A stretch of DNA of 64,000 nt, from assembly GCA_036845225.1 (NCBI GenBank), contig DAIUEJ010000006.1:1-64000 (forward strand), read 5' to 3'. The position numbers and the translations under genes are program-made. The notes beneath the pieces are model-generated. The model did no database searches. It was not told where the DNA came from and saw nothing but the letters and a program-made list of their open reading frames with translations. Source of the DNA: FEN-680 sp036845225 (GTDB lineage Bacteria > Actinomycetota > Geothermincolia > Fen-727 > Anoxymicrobiaceae). Positions within the stretch are counted from its first letter, which is position 1. Every line of letters begins with the position of its first letter. This document shows, piece after piece, positions 35,372-45,222 of this stretch.

Positions 35372-35745
35372 TGCAGAGGGAAGCCTTTGAATCGCTGGTC
35401 GAAAAGGTCATAGAGGGCCTTCCGGAAGATTTCGCTCGGCAGCTCGAGGATGGCAACGTGGGCGTGATGGTCCAGGAGCAGCCCAGCAGAGAGGACCTCG
35501 AGGCCACCGGCGTCCCGGGCTACGCCACGCTGCTCGGCCTCTATCACGGCGTTCCGCCGACCCGGCGCGGGCTTGGATACTCGCTCGTCCTTCCTGATAA
35601 CATAACCATATACAAGGCGCCGATCGAGCAGTACGCGAAGCAGACCGGCAGGTCGGTCGGAGACGTGGTCCGCGAGGTGGTCCTTCACGAGATCGCCCAC
35701 CACTTCGGGCTCCCTGACGAGCGGCTTCGCGAGCTCGGCTACTGA
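35371..35745 (+). CDS. zincin-like metallopeptidase (PF06262 type)
   Basis: About 124 residues. VLHEIAHHFGLPDERLRELGY near the C-terminus is the HExxHxxG-type zinc site of this small family. The N-terminal part (REAFESLVEKVIEGLPEDFA) is the usual helix. ATG 35371 overlaps the previous stop (TGATG); a GTG at 35368 is also open. Substrate unknown. It belongs to the same operon as the MBL hydrolase. Confidence 0.82.
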   Translation: MQREAFESLVEKVIEGLPEDFARQLEDGNVGVMVQEQPSREDLEATGVPGYATLLGLYHGVPPTRRGLGYSLVLPDNITIYKAPIEQYAKQTGRSVGDVVREVVLHEIAHHFGLPDERLRELGY

Positions 35746-35765
35746 CGCAGACAGGGGAGTTAGTC

Positions 35766-36446
35766 TTGAAGATCGTCGCGATCAACGGGAGCCTGGTGCC
35801 CGAAGGCAACGTCAGCGCGCTTCTCGACCACGCGCTCGAGGAGTTCAGCGGTGACGAGCGATTCCAGGTGGTCCGGTTCTACCTGGCGGGCCTCGAGATC
35901 GGCCCCTGCACCCAGTGCAACTGGTGCTTCAAGGAGCAGGAGCCGGACCGGCTGTGCCGGCAGGACGACGGTATGGCGAGCATCTATCCCGCGTTGCTCG
36001 ACGCAGCCGGAGTGCTCGTGGCATCGCCCGTCCACTTCGGAAGGCTCTCGGGGACCACGGCCGACTTCATCGACAGGCTGAGGGTGTTCGTGCACGGCAA
36101 CCTGACCAGCGGAGCGATGCGCAACAAGGTGGCCGGCGCCCTCGCGGTCGCCTGGTTCAGAAACGCCGGGACCGAGCTGACCCTGGTCACCATCAACACT
36201 GCTTTCCAGGTACTCGGGATGATAATCGCGCCGCCTGACCTGGGGGTCCTGGGCGGGGCGGCATTCTCCAGCCTGGACGGGAAAGGCCGAACGATAAGGG
36301 GCGACCACCACCTGGTGATGACCGACCCCATCGGACTGGCCTCCGCGCGTTCCGTCGCTTACCGGGTCGGCGAGATCGCGACACTTCTGGAGGCGGGTAG
36401 GATGGCCCTGGGAGACGACGCTCCGAAGCAACCGAAACTCGGGTGA
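35766..36446 (+). CDS. flavodoxin-family FMN reductase-like protein with Cys motif
   Basis: 226 residues from TTG 35766, with GGGGAG upstream. INGSLVPEGNVSALL is the FMN phosphate loop. GPCTQCNWCF and LCRQDDGM give a Cys pattern like that of iron-sulfur flavoproteins. SPVHFGRLSGTTADFIDRL is the second FMN-contact segment. It is a relative of the gene at 4653 but shorter at the C-terminus. It lies 20 bases before the MoxR gene. Confidence 0.8.
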   Translation: MKIVAINGSLVPEGNVSALLDHALEEFSGDERFQVVRFYLAGLEIGPCTQCNWCFKEQEPDRLCRQDDGMASIYPALLDAAGVLVASPVHFGRLSGTTADFIDRLRVFVHGNLTSGAMRNKVAGALAVAWFRNAGTELTLVTINTAFQVLGMIIAPPDLGVLGGAAFSSLDGKGRTIRGDHHLVMTDPIGLASARSVAYRVGEIATLLEAGRMALGDDAPKQPKLG

Positions 36447-36465
36447 GTCAGAAGGACGTGAGATC

Positions 36466-37365
36466 ATGAGCGCCGGCGAAGTGGGCTCGAGAGCCCTGGA
36501 AGATATCAAAGAGGGCATGAAGTCAGCGGACTACCTGTGTGACGACGGAATCGCCACCGCCCTGTTCCTCGCCGACAAGCTGGGCAAGCCGATCCTCGCG
36601 GAAGGTCCTGCCGGCGTGGGCAAGACCGACCTCGCAAAGGCTTACAGCCGGTACGCCGGATTCGAGCTCATCCGCCTCCAGTGCTACGAGGGGCTGGACG
36701 AGGCGAAGGCTCTCTACGAGTGGAACTACAAGAAACAACTGCTGAGGATACAGACCGATTCCGGTTCGGGGACTTCGTGGCAGGACCTGGAGGACGACCT
36801 CTTCAGTGAGGACTTCCTGCTTCCCAGGCCGCTGCTCAAGGCCATCACCAGCGATGACAGAGTGGTCCTGCTCGTCGACGAGGTGGACAAGGCGGACGTC
36901 GAGTTCGAGGCCTTCCTGCTCGAGATCCTGAGCGACTTCCAGGTCTCGGTGCCTGAGCTAGGCACCGTGCGGGCGAGGAAGATGCCGTTCGTGGTCCTCA
37001 CCTCGAACAGGACCCGCGACCTCTCGGAGGCGCTCCGCAGGCGGTGCCTCTACCTCTTCATAGATTTTCCCGAGCAGGCCCGTGAGCTCGAGATAATAAG
37101 GCTTCGGGTGCCGGGCATCGCCGAGGATCTGGCGGAGCGGATACTCGCTGTCGTCCGCTTCATCAGGAAGATGGACCTGAAGAAGGTGCCGAGCATATCC
37201 GAGACGCTCGACTGGGCTTCCGCCGTCAAGGTGCTCGGCGCCGACAGCATCGATGAGAAGCTGCTCGAGAGCACGCTCAGCCTTCTCGTCAAAGAGCAGA
37301 GGGACCTGGAGAAGGTGCGGGGAAACCTGAAGTCCATAGCCCGCCAGGCTGCGCGCCCGGCCTGA
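36466..37365 (+). CDS. MoxR-family AAA ATPase
   Basis: 299 residues. Walker A is GPAGVGKTDLAK (near 47-58) and Walker B VVLLVDEVDKADVEFEA. SNRTRDLSEALRRRCLYLF contains sensor 1 and the arginine finger. MoxR ATPases work with VWA proteins to insert metals or assemble complexes. The VWA partner follows 13 bases later, so the pair forms one unit, perhaps maturing a nearby metalloenzyme. The target is not shown. Confidence 0.87.
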   Translation: MSAGEVGSRALEDIKEGMKSADYLCDDGIATALFLADKLGKPILAEGPAGVGKTDLAKAYSRYAGFELIRLQCYEGLDEAKALYEWNYKKQLLRIQTDSGSGTSWQDLEDDLFSEDFLLPRPLLKAITSDDRVVLLVDEVDKADVEFEAFLLEILSDFQVSVPELGTVRARKMPFVVLTSNRTRDLSEALRRRCLYLFIDFPEQARELEIIRLRVPGIAEDLAERILAVVRFIRKMDLKKVPSISETLDWASAVKVLGADSIDEKLLESTLSLLVKEQRDLEKVRGNLKSIARQAARPA

Positions 37366-37378
37366 TCCGGCGGAGACC

Positions 37379-38785
37379 ATGCCCGTAGACGAAAAAGTCC
37401 TTTCTTTCATAGACACGCTCAGGGACTCGGGGCTGCAGATCTCGCTCGCCGAGAGCATGGACGCCTTCGAGGCGCTCAAGGTGATACCCCTCGACCGCAT
37501 GGAGCTGTTCCACGACGCCCTGCGAGCCACCCTGGTCAAGAGCGAAACGGACTACCCCCTCTTCGACGCGCTGTTCGGCGATTTCTTTGCAGGCATCGAG
37601 GCTCTGATGGCGCCCCCGGAGGACGAGCAGGCGCAAGCCGGTGCGCCGCACCCGCCGGACATGCAGGACCTCTCCGAGATGGTGCGGCAGGCCCTTATGC
37701 ACGGGGATGCCGAGGATGTAGCTGCGATGGCCCGCATGGCCGCGGCCGCGGTGGGCAACGCGGAAGGCGGCTTCGGCGGCAGCGGCTCCCGACCGATGGC
37801 CGTCATGGCCGGCGCAGGGTATTACGTCTTCAGAGGCATGGAGATGATGGAGTTCTCGGGCATGACCTCGGAGCTCGAGCGTTTCGTGGACGAAGGCGGG
37901 ATGGGGGCGGATGTGCCGCCCGTGCTGGCACTGGAGGAGCTCCGCGAGCGGGTGGCACTCTTCCGAAGGGCGTTCGACCGCGAGATAAGGCGAAGGATCG
38001 CTCTCGAGCGGGGGATGGATGCCGCCCGCCGCAGGGAGAAGCTCCCGGCGCGCCCTGAAGAGATTGACTTCATGAACGCGTCCCTGAAGCAGGTCGAGGA
38101 CATGCGAAGGGTGCTGCCCGCGCTCGCAAGGAAGCTCGCCGCCCGCATCGCCAGGCGGCAGAGCTCCGGCCGTCGCGGCCGCGTGGACATCCGCAACACG
38201 CTTCGCCACAGCCTGTCCAGCGGAGGTGTGCCCCTCGACGTGAAGTACAAGAAGCGCGTTCCCGCCAAGCCCGAGCTGTGGATCCTGTGCGACGTCTCGG
38301 GCTCGGTCCGCACGTTCAGCACTTTCACGCTCCAGCTCGTCTACAGCCTGCACCAGCAGTTCAAGGCCGTGAGGAGCTTCGCGTTCATCGACCGCGTCGA
38401 CGAGGTCACCGACTGCTTCGACCAGTTCGACATCGAGGAGTCCATCGAACGCGTTTACCGCGAGGCGGCGGTCGTCGACGGCGACGGCCACAGCGATATC
38501 GGAAGGGCGCTCGAGATGTTCGGCCGTGAGTACGCGCTCGACCTCGGGCCGCGCTCGACCATCCTCATCCTGTCTGACGCCAGGAACAACGCCAGGGACC
38601 CCAGGTCACTGGCACTCAAGGACATCAGGGAGAGGGCGCGCAAGGTCTACTGGCTCAACCCGGAGTCGCGCGACAGGTGGGACACCGGTGACAGCGTGAT
38701 CGGTTCCTACCAGGGGCACTGTGATGCCGTGTCCGAATGCCGCAATCTGAAGCAGCTTGCCGATTTCGTGTACCGGCGCACGTAG
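37379..38785 (+). CDS. VWA-domain protein, CoxE-like
   Basis: 468 residues. The C-terminal von Willebrand A domain has the MIDAS motif LCDVSGSVRTFS (DxSxS, near residue 302) and a later SDARNNARDP. The N-terminal 200 residues resemble the CoxE family, which partners MoxR/CoxD in CO-dehydrogenase maturation. The N-terminus starts PVDEKVLSFIDTLRDSGLQ, a helical start usual for this group. It probably acts with the AAA ATPase upstream as a chaperone-like machine. No CODH gene lies in this window. Confidence 0.85.
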   Translation: MPVDEKVLSFIDTLRDSGLQISLAESMDAFEALKVIPLDRMELFHDALRATLVKSETDYPLFDALFGDFFAGIEALMAPPEDEQAQAGAPHPPDMQDLSEMVRQALMHGDAEDVAAMARMAAAAVGNAEGGFGGSGSRPMAVMAGAGYYVFRGMEMMEFSGMTSELERFVDEGGMGADVPPVLALEELRERVALFRRAFDREIRRRIALERGMDAARRREKLPARPEEIDFMNASLKQVEDMRRVLPALARKLAARIARRQSSGRRGRVDIRNTLRHSLSSGGVPLDVKYKKRVPAKPELWILCDVSGSVRTFSTFTLQLVYSLHQQFKAVRSFAFIDRVDEVTDCFDQFDIEESIERVYREAAVVDGDGHSDIGRALEMFGREYALDLGPRSTILILSDARNNARDPRSLALKDIRERARKVYWLNPESRDRWDTGDSVIGSYQGHCDAVSECRNLKQLADFVYRRT

Positions 38786-38990
38786 GGGGCAGGATTTATC
38801 CTGACCGCAGGGGGCAGGCTTTAGCCTGACCCAACAGTGCATTGGCACTTGAAAACTTACACCGGCGTTGCGTTGCAGAGCAATGCAACACCGGTGAGTC
38901 AAGGCGGAATGCTTTTTGAGGCGATGCAACACCGGTGAGCCAAGACAGAGTGCGTGAAATAGCAATGCAAGGCCCGTGAGTTGAGGAAGA
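38786..38990. repeat. short tandem and inverted repeats before tatA
   Basis: Two 25-base tandem copies (GGGGGCAGGATTTATCCTGACC at 38785 and GGGGGCAGGCTTTAGCCTGACC at 38811) can each form a small hairpin. Next comes an imperfect inverted pair CCGGCGTTGCGTTGC / GCAATGCAACACCGG (about 38860-38894). Copies of CAATGCAACACCGGTGAG then recur at about 41-base steps (38881, 38922, 38963), getting less exact. There is no gene. The promoter of tatA is not obvious. Confidence 0.6.
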
Positions 38991-39106
38991 AAGCCTCCCG
39001 CAGGAGTCCCGCCGGTTTTGAAGTATCATTGACAGTAAAGAGGGCCATCTATAACATCAGACTCTATAGAAAGGCCAGTCCCAACCACGCAAAAGGGGTT
39101 TTCAAG

Positions 39107-39304
39107 ATGTTTGGACTCGGACCGACGGAACTGATCATCATACTGATCATCGCGCTGGTCATCTTCGGGCCGTCCCGCCTCCCCAAGGTCGGACAGTCGG
39201 TCGGGCAGGCGCTTCGCGCGTTCCGTGACTCGACTGACAAGGTTCAAGAAGAGGTCCAGAAGAGCCTCGACGGGCCCCCTTCCGGTACCGAGCAGAAGTC
39301 GTAG
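39107..39304 (+). CDS. tatA: Sec-independent protein translocase subunit TatA
   Basis: 65 residues from ATG 39107 (AAGGGG upstream). One N-terminal transmembrane helix (LIIILIIALVIFGPSRLP) is followed by the usual amphipathic helix (GQSVGQALRAFRDSTDKV). FGPSRLP carries the Phe-Gly hinge. It forms the Tat pore with the TatC encoded next; formate dehydrogenase and the hydrogenase small subunit carry Tat signals. Confidence 0.93.
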   Translation: MFGLGPTELIIILIIALVIFGPSRLPKVGQSVGQALRAFRDSTDKVQEEVQKSLDGPPSGTEQKS

Positions 39305-39326
39305 GACCCCGAGCCGGGGGCATTAA

Positions 39327-40076
39327 TTGGCATCTGTCCGGATGACTTACCTCCAGCACCTGGAGGAGCTTCGCCGCAGAATAATCGTTAGCGCAATCGC
39401 CCTCGGGGTTGCATTCGCGGTCGCCTGGATATTCGCATGGGACATACTCACTATCCTGAAGGCTCCTGCAGGGACGATCACTCTCAACTACATGACCCCC
39501 ATGGAGCCCTTCCTGGTCCGGTTCAAGCTCGCGCTCTTCGGCGCGGTCGTCCTCGCCATCCCTGTCGTTCTCTTCGAGATACTCTCCTTCGCGTCTCCCG
39601 CGCTCAAGGCCAAGGAACGAAGGTACACGATCGGCGTGATGGTGATGATCGTGGCGTTCTTCGCGGTCGGCGTCATTTTCGGCTACAGGGTCATCATGCC
39701 TCCCGGCCTCCGCTGGCTCTTTGGAGTTGCCGGCACGCAGATGAAGCCTGTGCTCTCGGCGAGCCAGTACGTCACTTTCATGGGATGGTTCATGATAGGA
39801 CTCGGTGTCTCGTTCGAAACGCCGGTCTTCATCTGGATGCTGGTGGCGCTCGGGGTGGTGACCCCCGAACAACTCACCAAGCAGTGGCGCTGGGCCATCA
39901 TCATCATCCTGATCGTGGCATCCGTTATCACCCCGGACTGGAGCCCGGTGACGATGACCCTCGTCGCGATCCCCATGGGGATCCTCTACATCTTGAGCAT
40001 CGCCCTGGCCAAGTTGACCACCCGAAAACGGCGAGCGGCCGCCGCCGCGATAGAAGCCGCAGCCATCGAGAACTAG
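39327..40076 (+). CDS. tatC: Sec-independent protein translocase subunit TatC
   Basis: 249 residues with six membrane helices. The N-terminal HLEELRRRI, the conserved MEPFLVRFKLALFGA (Glu and Phe of the signal-binding site) and FEIPVVLFEILSFASPALK-like segments are typical. I use TTG 39327 (GCCGGGGG upstream); ATG 39342 is an alternative. It recognises twin-arginine signals such as RRDFLK in fdhG and RRQFLK in the hydrogenase. Confidence 0.93.
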   Translation: MASVRMTYLQHLEELRRRIIVSAIALGVAFAVAWIFAWDILTILKAPAGTITLNYMTPMEPFLVRFKLALFGAVVLAIPVVLFEILSFASPALKAKERRYTIGVMVMIVAFFAVGVIFGYRVIMPPGLRWLFGVAGTQMKPVLSASQYVTFMGWFMIGLGVSFETPVFIWMLVALGVVTPEQLTKQWRWAIIIILIVASVITPDWSPVTMTLVAIPMGILYILSIALAKLTTRKRRAAAAAIEAAAIEN

Positions 40077-40144
40077 CGCGGAACTAAGCCTTTGTAGCAT
40101 GATTCGAGACATGGATTTCTGTTGTCCCCATCAAAGGAGAAAAT

Positions 40145-41023
40145 ATGATAGTTGAGACCTCTGACCCCGGAGTAGTCGCTGTCCGCCAAGCAGTCGAGAG
40201 GTACGCAGAGCGATACCCGGAGTTCGCCGACGCGCTGCGGCTCTATGGGGCCATCATGGAGGTGCAGCAGGCCGCCCTCGATTCAATTGAATGCAATATC
40301 GCATCGCTCGATGAGATAGACACGGAGAGCAGGCTGCTCTCGGGTGAGCCGCTGCTGGATCCGTGCACTCTGGACATCGACCCGGCCAGGTACCGCGAGC
40401 TGGTGTCAGGGATCTACTCCGCGATCGTTGAGAACAGCCCCGGCGGAGCCCCTTTCAAAAGCGATCCCGCGTCCTGGCCGTGCCTGTCTGACGATTCCCT
40501 GCCCGGGACTCGCGATGCCCTGATAACGGGCAGCGACCTCGATTTCGGGCTCGACGAAAAGCTCTCGGATCCGGAGGCTGAACTTGCCAAAAATATTCTG
40601 TGGGAAGGGCTTGCGCCGTTCTACAGGAGATGTGGTAGTATGCTCACGACTATGCTGGAGCAGTCTCTGTGGCAGAAGGGCTTCTGCCCCGCGTGTGGGG
40701 GAGCTCCTCTGATAGGCCAGTACCGGTCCGGAGATGGACTCTGGGTAGTCGAGTGCTCGCTGTGCCACACGGGCTGGAATCTGCAGAGGGCGTCATGCCC
40801 GTTCTGCAACGAGGTGCAGGGGTCTCTCGATTACCTGTACCTGGAGGACGATCCGAGTCGCAGGGCGAACTACTGCAGGGCATGCAAGAGATATGTCAAG
40901 ACAGTCGACATGCGAAACAGTGATGAGATCGTCCTGTTACCGCTTGAAGACATTGTCACGCTCGGTCTGGATACCGCCGCGAGCGAGGAAGGGTTGAACT
41001 CGGCGTCTGGCTGTGACCGTTAG
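40145..41023 (+). CDS. fdhE: formate dehydrogenase accessory protein
   Basis: 292 residues. The Cys pairs CPACGGAP, CSLCHTGW, CPFCNEVQ and CRACKRYVKT form the zinc ribbons of FdhE. In E. coli FdhE is needed for formate dehydrogenase maturation and Tat export. It is the first of the fdh genes, 69 bases after tatC and in the same direction. Divergence from the E. coli protein is large, so the match is by motif and context. Confidence 0.9.
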   Translation: MIVETSDPGVVAVRQAVERYAERYPEFADALRLYGAIMEVQQAALDSIECNIASLDEIDTESRLLSGEPLLDPCTLDIDPARYRELVSGIYSAIVENSPGGAPFKSDPASWPCLSDDSLPGTRDALITGSDLDFGLDEKLSDPEAELAKNILWEGLAPFYRRCGSMLTTMLEQSLWQKGFCPACGGAPLIGQYRSGDGLWVVECSLCHTGWNLQRASCPFCNEVQGSLDYLYLEDDPSRRANYCRACKRYVKTVDMRNSDEIVLLPLEDIVTLGLDTAASEEGLNSASGCDR

Positions 41024-41170
41024 AATCAGGCGCTGATTCCCAATTCAACAGTCAGAGAAGAAGACAGACCTTAGGGGGGTGGATTTTTTCTTTTCACCTG
41101 GCGGAGTCTGATTATCCGCTGATTCGAATGGCCATCAAGTAAGTAAAACCTAGGAAAGTGAGGGGGGGAC

Positions 41171-44100
41171 ATGGATCTTACGCGCAGAGATTTTCTAAAG
41201 CTGTCCGGTACTGGTGTCAGTGCCGTGGCTTTGGCAAACCTCGGTATCAAGCTGCCGAAGCGCGCGGCAAAGCAACCTCTCCGGATCGTCAAAGCGACTG
41301 AGACTACTGGCGTATGTTCCTTCTGTGCGGTGGGCTGCGGGACTATCGTTGCCACCGAGGAGGAAGGCGGCCACCCCCATGTGGTGAACGTCGAGGGCAA
41401 CCCCGACTGCGCCATCAACTTCGGGACGCTGTGCAGCAAGGGCGCGGCTCTCATCCAGAAGTCTTACGTCGACGGCGAGATAAACAAAGAGAGGCTGACC
41501 AAGCCGCTGTATCGAGCCAAGGGATCGTCCAGCTGGCAGGAGATCTCCTGGGATCAGGCTATCACCCAGATAGCTCAGAAGATCAAGGACACCAGAGACG
41601 CCAGCTGGATTGCGGAAGACGACATCATAGGGGCGGACGGCAATCCCACGGGGCAGAAGGTCCCGGCTCTCCGCACCGAAGCTATCGGCACTCTCGGAAG
41701 TGCCGAACTCTCCAACGAGGGCAACTACCTGTACCAGAAGCTGTTTCGCGCGCTAGGCGTGGTGTACATAGAGCACCACGCCCGTTTGTGACACGGTCCG
41801 TCAGTCCCCAGTTTGGGGGCCACGTACGGACGAGGTGTCATGACCAACCAGGTCCAGGACTTGAAGATGAGCGACGCCTTCATGGTCTGTGGATCCAACG
41901 CCGCCGAGAACCACCCGATCACGTTCAAGTGGATCGAACAAGCCATGAACCGGGAGAAGGACCCAGCGACACTTATCGTCGTTGATCCTAGGTTCACCCG
42001 CACGGCCGCCAAGGCGAATATCTTCGCGCAGACGAGGCCAGGCACAGATATCACGTTCTTCGGCGCGCTCATCAGCTACGCTATCAAGAACAACATGGTC
42101 AACTGGGATTTCGTGAACAACTATTCGAACTCTGCGTTCCTGGTCGACCCGAAGTACAGCTTCAACCCCGAGACCGGGCAGTTCTCCGGCTTCAAGGAGA
42201 CGGTGAACCCGAAGACGGGGAAGAAGTCCAAGAAGTACGATACGACGACCTGGGCTTTCCAGCTCGGACCCGACGGCACGCCCCTCAAGGACCCGACGCT
42301 CACCAACCCGCAGACCGTGTGGCAGTTGATGATAAAGCATTACAGCCGCTATACGCCCGATATGGTCGCAAAGGTCTGCGGTATCCCGCAGGCCAAGTTC
42401 GAGGAAGTCGCCAAGGCTTACTGCTCGACCTACCAGCGCGGCAAGAGCGGCGTCCTGCTATACGCGATGGGTCTGACCCAGCACAGCTATGGCGCGCAGA
42501 ACATCCGGACCTTCGCGATGCTCCAGCTCATCCTGGGCAACATCGGAGTCCCGGGCGGCGGCATAGCGGCCCTCAGGGGTTGCGCAAACGTCCAGGGTTC
42601 GACGGACCAGGGCATGCTGTCGCACCTGTGGACCGGATACAACCCGGTCCCCAACAGCGCGAAGAACCCCACGCTCGACGCCTATAACCAGGCGCGGCTC
42701 AAGGCTGTGGGCTCCGCCTATTGGAGCAACACACCGAAGTTCATCGCGAGCATGCTCAAGGCCATGTTCGGCGATGCCGCGAAGCCCGAGAACCAGTTCG
42801 GGTACGTCTGGGTGCCCAGGGTCAAGGACGGCGTGAACTACACGCACATTTCCTTGTTCGAGGCGATGTACGCGGGCACGGTGAAGGGGCTCGTCTGCTT
42901 TGGTCAGAACCCCGCGGTAGGCGGCCCGAACTCCGACATGGAGACCAAGGCCATGGAGAACCTCGACTGGATGGTCGTCTCCGAGATATTCGACACCGAG
43001 ACGCCCAACTTCTGGAAGCGGCCCGGCGCGGACCCCGGCTCGATAAAGACCGAGGTGTACAAGCTGCCGGCAGCCGCCAACGGAGAGTACGCGGGGACGT
43101 TCTCCAACACGGGCCGCGTCGTCCAGTGGTTCTACAAGACAGCAGAGCCCAAGGGCGACGCCAAGCCGGACGGCGACATCCTGAGCGCTATCCAGAAGAA
43201 GCTGGTCGAGCTCTACAAAGCTGACGCGAAGGCTCCGAACCGCGATGCCGTCCTCAACCTCTACTGGCCGTACGGCGACAAGGTCGACCTGGAGCAGGTC
43301 CTCGCCGAGCTTAACGGCTACAACTGGGCTACCAAGAAGCGGCTCAAGAACTTCACGGTTCTCGCCGCTGACGGCTCGACCGCCTGCGGTAACTGGGTCT
43401 ACTCGGGTGTTTATCCCGATGAAGCCGATTACCCCGGCATGACGGATCCCGACCCGGCCAAGAAGGCCGCGGCCCAGGCTTCGTTCGCCAAGACCAAGGG
43501 TAACCTGGCCAAGAGGACCAACAACGAGGACAAAGGCAACGTGGCGATATATCCAGGCTGGGCGTGGTGCTGGCCGGTCAACCGGCGCATCGTCTATAAC
43601 CGCTGCTCGGCGGACCCGGCTGGCCAGCCGTGGTCGGCGGATAAGAACATCGTCAAGTGGGACGGCGCCAAGTGGGTCACCGTGGACGTGCCCGACTTCT
43701 CTTACGTCGACGCGACGAAGCCCGGCAGCCCGCCCGTACCGCCCGCGGTATCGGCGGCGAACCCGTTCATCATGCTGAACTTCGGCATGGGCTGGTTATT
43801 CGCTCCTGGCTCCGGAATGGTCGATGGACCGTTCCCAGAGCATTACGAGCCGGTCGAGACCCCGTTCAAGAACGCCATGAACGGCAGCCAGAACAGTCCC
43901 GTGGTCAAGATATGGGACTCCGCGATGGACAAGCTGGCGCCCGCTGGCGACCCCAAGTACCCGATCATCTGCGGGGTGTCCCGCGTGTCCGAGCACTTCC
44001 AGTCAGGAACGATGACCCGCAACATGCCCTGGCTTGCAGAGATGCAGCCCAACATGTTCGTCGAGATGTCGAAGGACCTGGCAAAGCGCAAGGGCATCTC

Positions 44101-44365
44101 GAACGGTGAGTGGGTAACGGTCAAGAGCATCCGCGGCGAGGTCAACTGCGTCGCGCTTGTCACCGACCGTATCCAGGTGATAACGGTCGATGGAAAGCGC
44201 GCCGACGTGGTCAACATGCCGTATCACTACGGGTACACCGGCTACATAACCGGCGGCCCCGACGGCAAGAACTACGCCGGCAACCAGACTACTCCCAACA
44301 TCGGTGACTGCAACACGACCACGCCTGAGTACAAGGCGTTCCTGGTCGACATCGTAAAAGCATAG
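41171..44365 (+). CDS. fdhG: Tat-exported formate dehydrogenase catalytic subunit, selenoprotein
   Basis: 1064 residues with selenocysteine at residue 207, encoded by TGA at 41789-41791. The Tat signal reads LTRRDFLKLSGTG. The [4Fe-4S] site is CSFCAVGC and LCSKG (about 48-85). The molybdopterin region follows, with IEHHARLU before the TGA and HGPSVPSLGATYGRGVMTNQ after it, as in E. coli FdnG/FdoG. It oxidises formate to CO2 in the periplasm using Mo/W-bis-MGD and selenium. Without readthrough, the gene would look like two proteins. It is followed by the Fe-S subunit and RnfC-RnfD, its likely electron route. Confidence 0.95.
41789..41832 (+). promoter_or_regulatory. selenocysteine codon and SECIS-like hairpin in fdhG
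   Basis: After TGA, GTCCGT (41796-41801) pairs with ACGGAC (41826-41831), and TCCCC with GGGGG near the top. The loop is AGTTT. Position (tip about 20 bases after TGA) and shape agree with bacterial SECIS elements, which bind SelB. Confidence 0.85.
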
Positions 44366-44378
44366 GAGGTGATGTGGC

Positions 44379-45206
44379 ATGGCTGATGAGAAGGCAATAC
44401 TAGTCGACACGTCCAAATGCACCGCTTGCCGCGCCTGCCAGGTCGCCTGCAAGCAATGGAACCAGAACTCATTCGACAAGACGGTCAATATGGGGTCGTA
44501 CGAGAACCCACCGACATTGAGTTCAAAGACCTGGATGCGCATCCTGTTCAACGAGCATTTCGACGGCCAGATGAAATGGCTGTTCACCAAGTACCAGTGC
44601 ATGCACTGCACTGACGCCGCTTGCGTGGAGGTTTGCCCGCCGAACGCTACGACGCACCAGGAAGTAGCCCTTGCGGACGGCTCGACCCTGAAGTCAGTGG
44701 TGACCGATGAGAAGAAGTGCATAGGTTGCAACTACTGCAGGGTCGCATGCCCGTTCGACGTTCCCGGCTACCAGCAGAAGAAGCGCGGCGTCTATCGCTG
44801 CACGATGTGCGTGGACAGGGTCTCGAACGCCCAGCCGGGCTTCGACATCCCGGCCTGCGTCAAAGTGTGCGCCCCAGGCACGCTGTCGTTCGGCAACCGG
44901 AGCGAGCTGCTGCTGAAGGCGGCTGCTAGGGTGGAAGTGCTGAAGAAGGCGGGTGTGAAGGACGCTCAGATCTACGGCGAGAGCCAGCTGAACGGTCTGC
45001 GTTATCTCTACGTCCTCACCTCGCCGCCTGCGGCCTACAGCCTGCCGGCGGAGCCGAAGGTGCCCGCCTCGGTGGAGGTCTGGAAGGCACTGGCCAAACC
45101 GTACGGCGGCCTGGCCGCTGTCGGGATCGTTGCTGCGCTTGTCATCAACGGCATAATCAACGCGCGCAACCGTGGCCTCGAAGAAAAAAACAAGCTGGAG
45201 AACTGA
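44379..45206 (+). CDS. fdhB: formate dehydrogenase iron-sulfur subunit with C-terminal TM helix
   Basis: 275 residues. Four Cys groups (CTACRACQVAC, CMHCTDAACVEVCPP, CIGCNYCRVACP, CTMCVDR...ACVKVC) bind four [4Fe-4S] clusters, as in FdnH/HybA. One C-terminal membrane helix (GGLAAVGIVAALVINGI) anchors it. It would take electrons from FdhG and pass them on. No cytochrome b gamma subunit follows; instead rnfC comes next, which suggests a different acceptor. AGGAGG precedes ATG 44379. Confidence 0.9.
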   Translation: MADEKAILVDTSKCTACRACQVACKQWNQNSFDKTVNMGSYENPPTLSSKTWMRILFNEHFDGQMKWLFTKYQCMHCTDAACVEVCPPNATTHQEVALADGSTLKSVVTDEKKCIGCNYCRVACPFDVPGYQQKKRGVYRCTMCVDRVSNAQPGFDIPACVKVCAPGTLSFGNRSELLLKAAARVEVLKKAGVKDAQIYGESQLNGLRYLYVLTSPPAAYSLPAEPKVPASVEVWKALAKPYGGLAAVGIVAALVINGIINARNRGLEEKNKLEN

Positions 45207-45222
45207 GAGAGGAGGGAAACAG

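Noticed and set aside
38881..38990. CRISPR array
   Set aside because: Only three imperfect 18-base units, and no cas genes nearby; the units decay quickly.
41813..44365. A separate protein starting after the TGA in fdhG
   Set aside because: The sequence on both sides of TGA forms one formate dehydrogenase around its selenocysteine site, and a SECIS-like hairpin follows.
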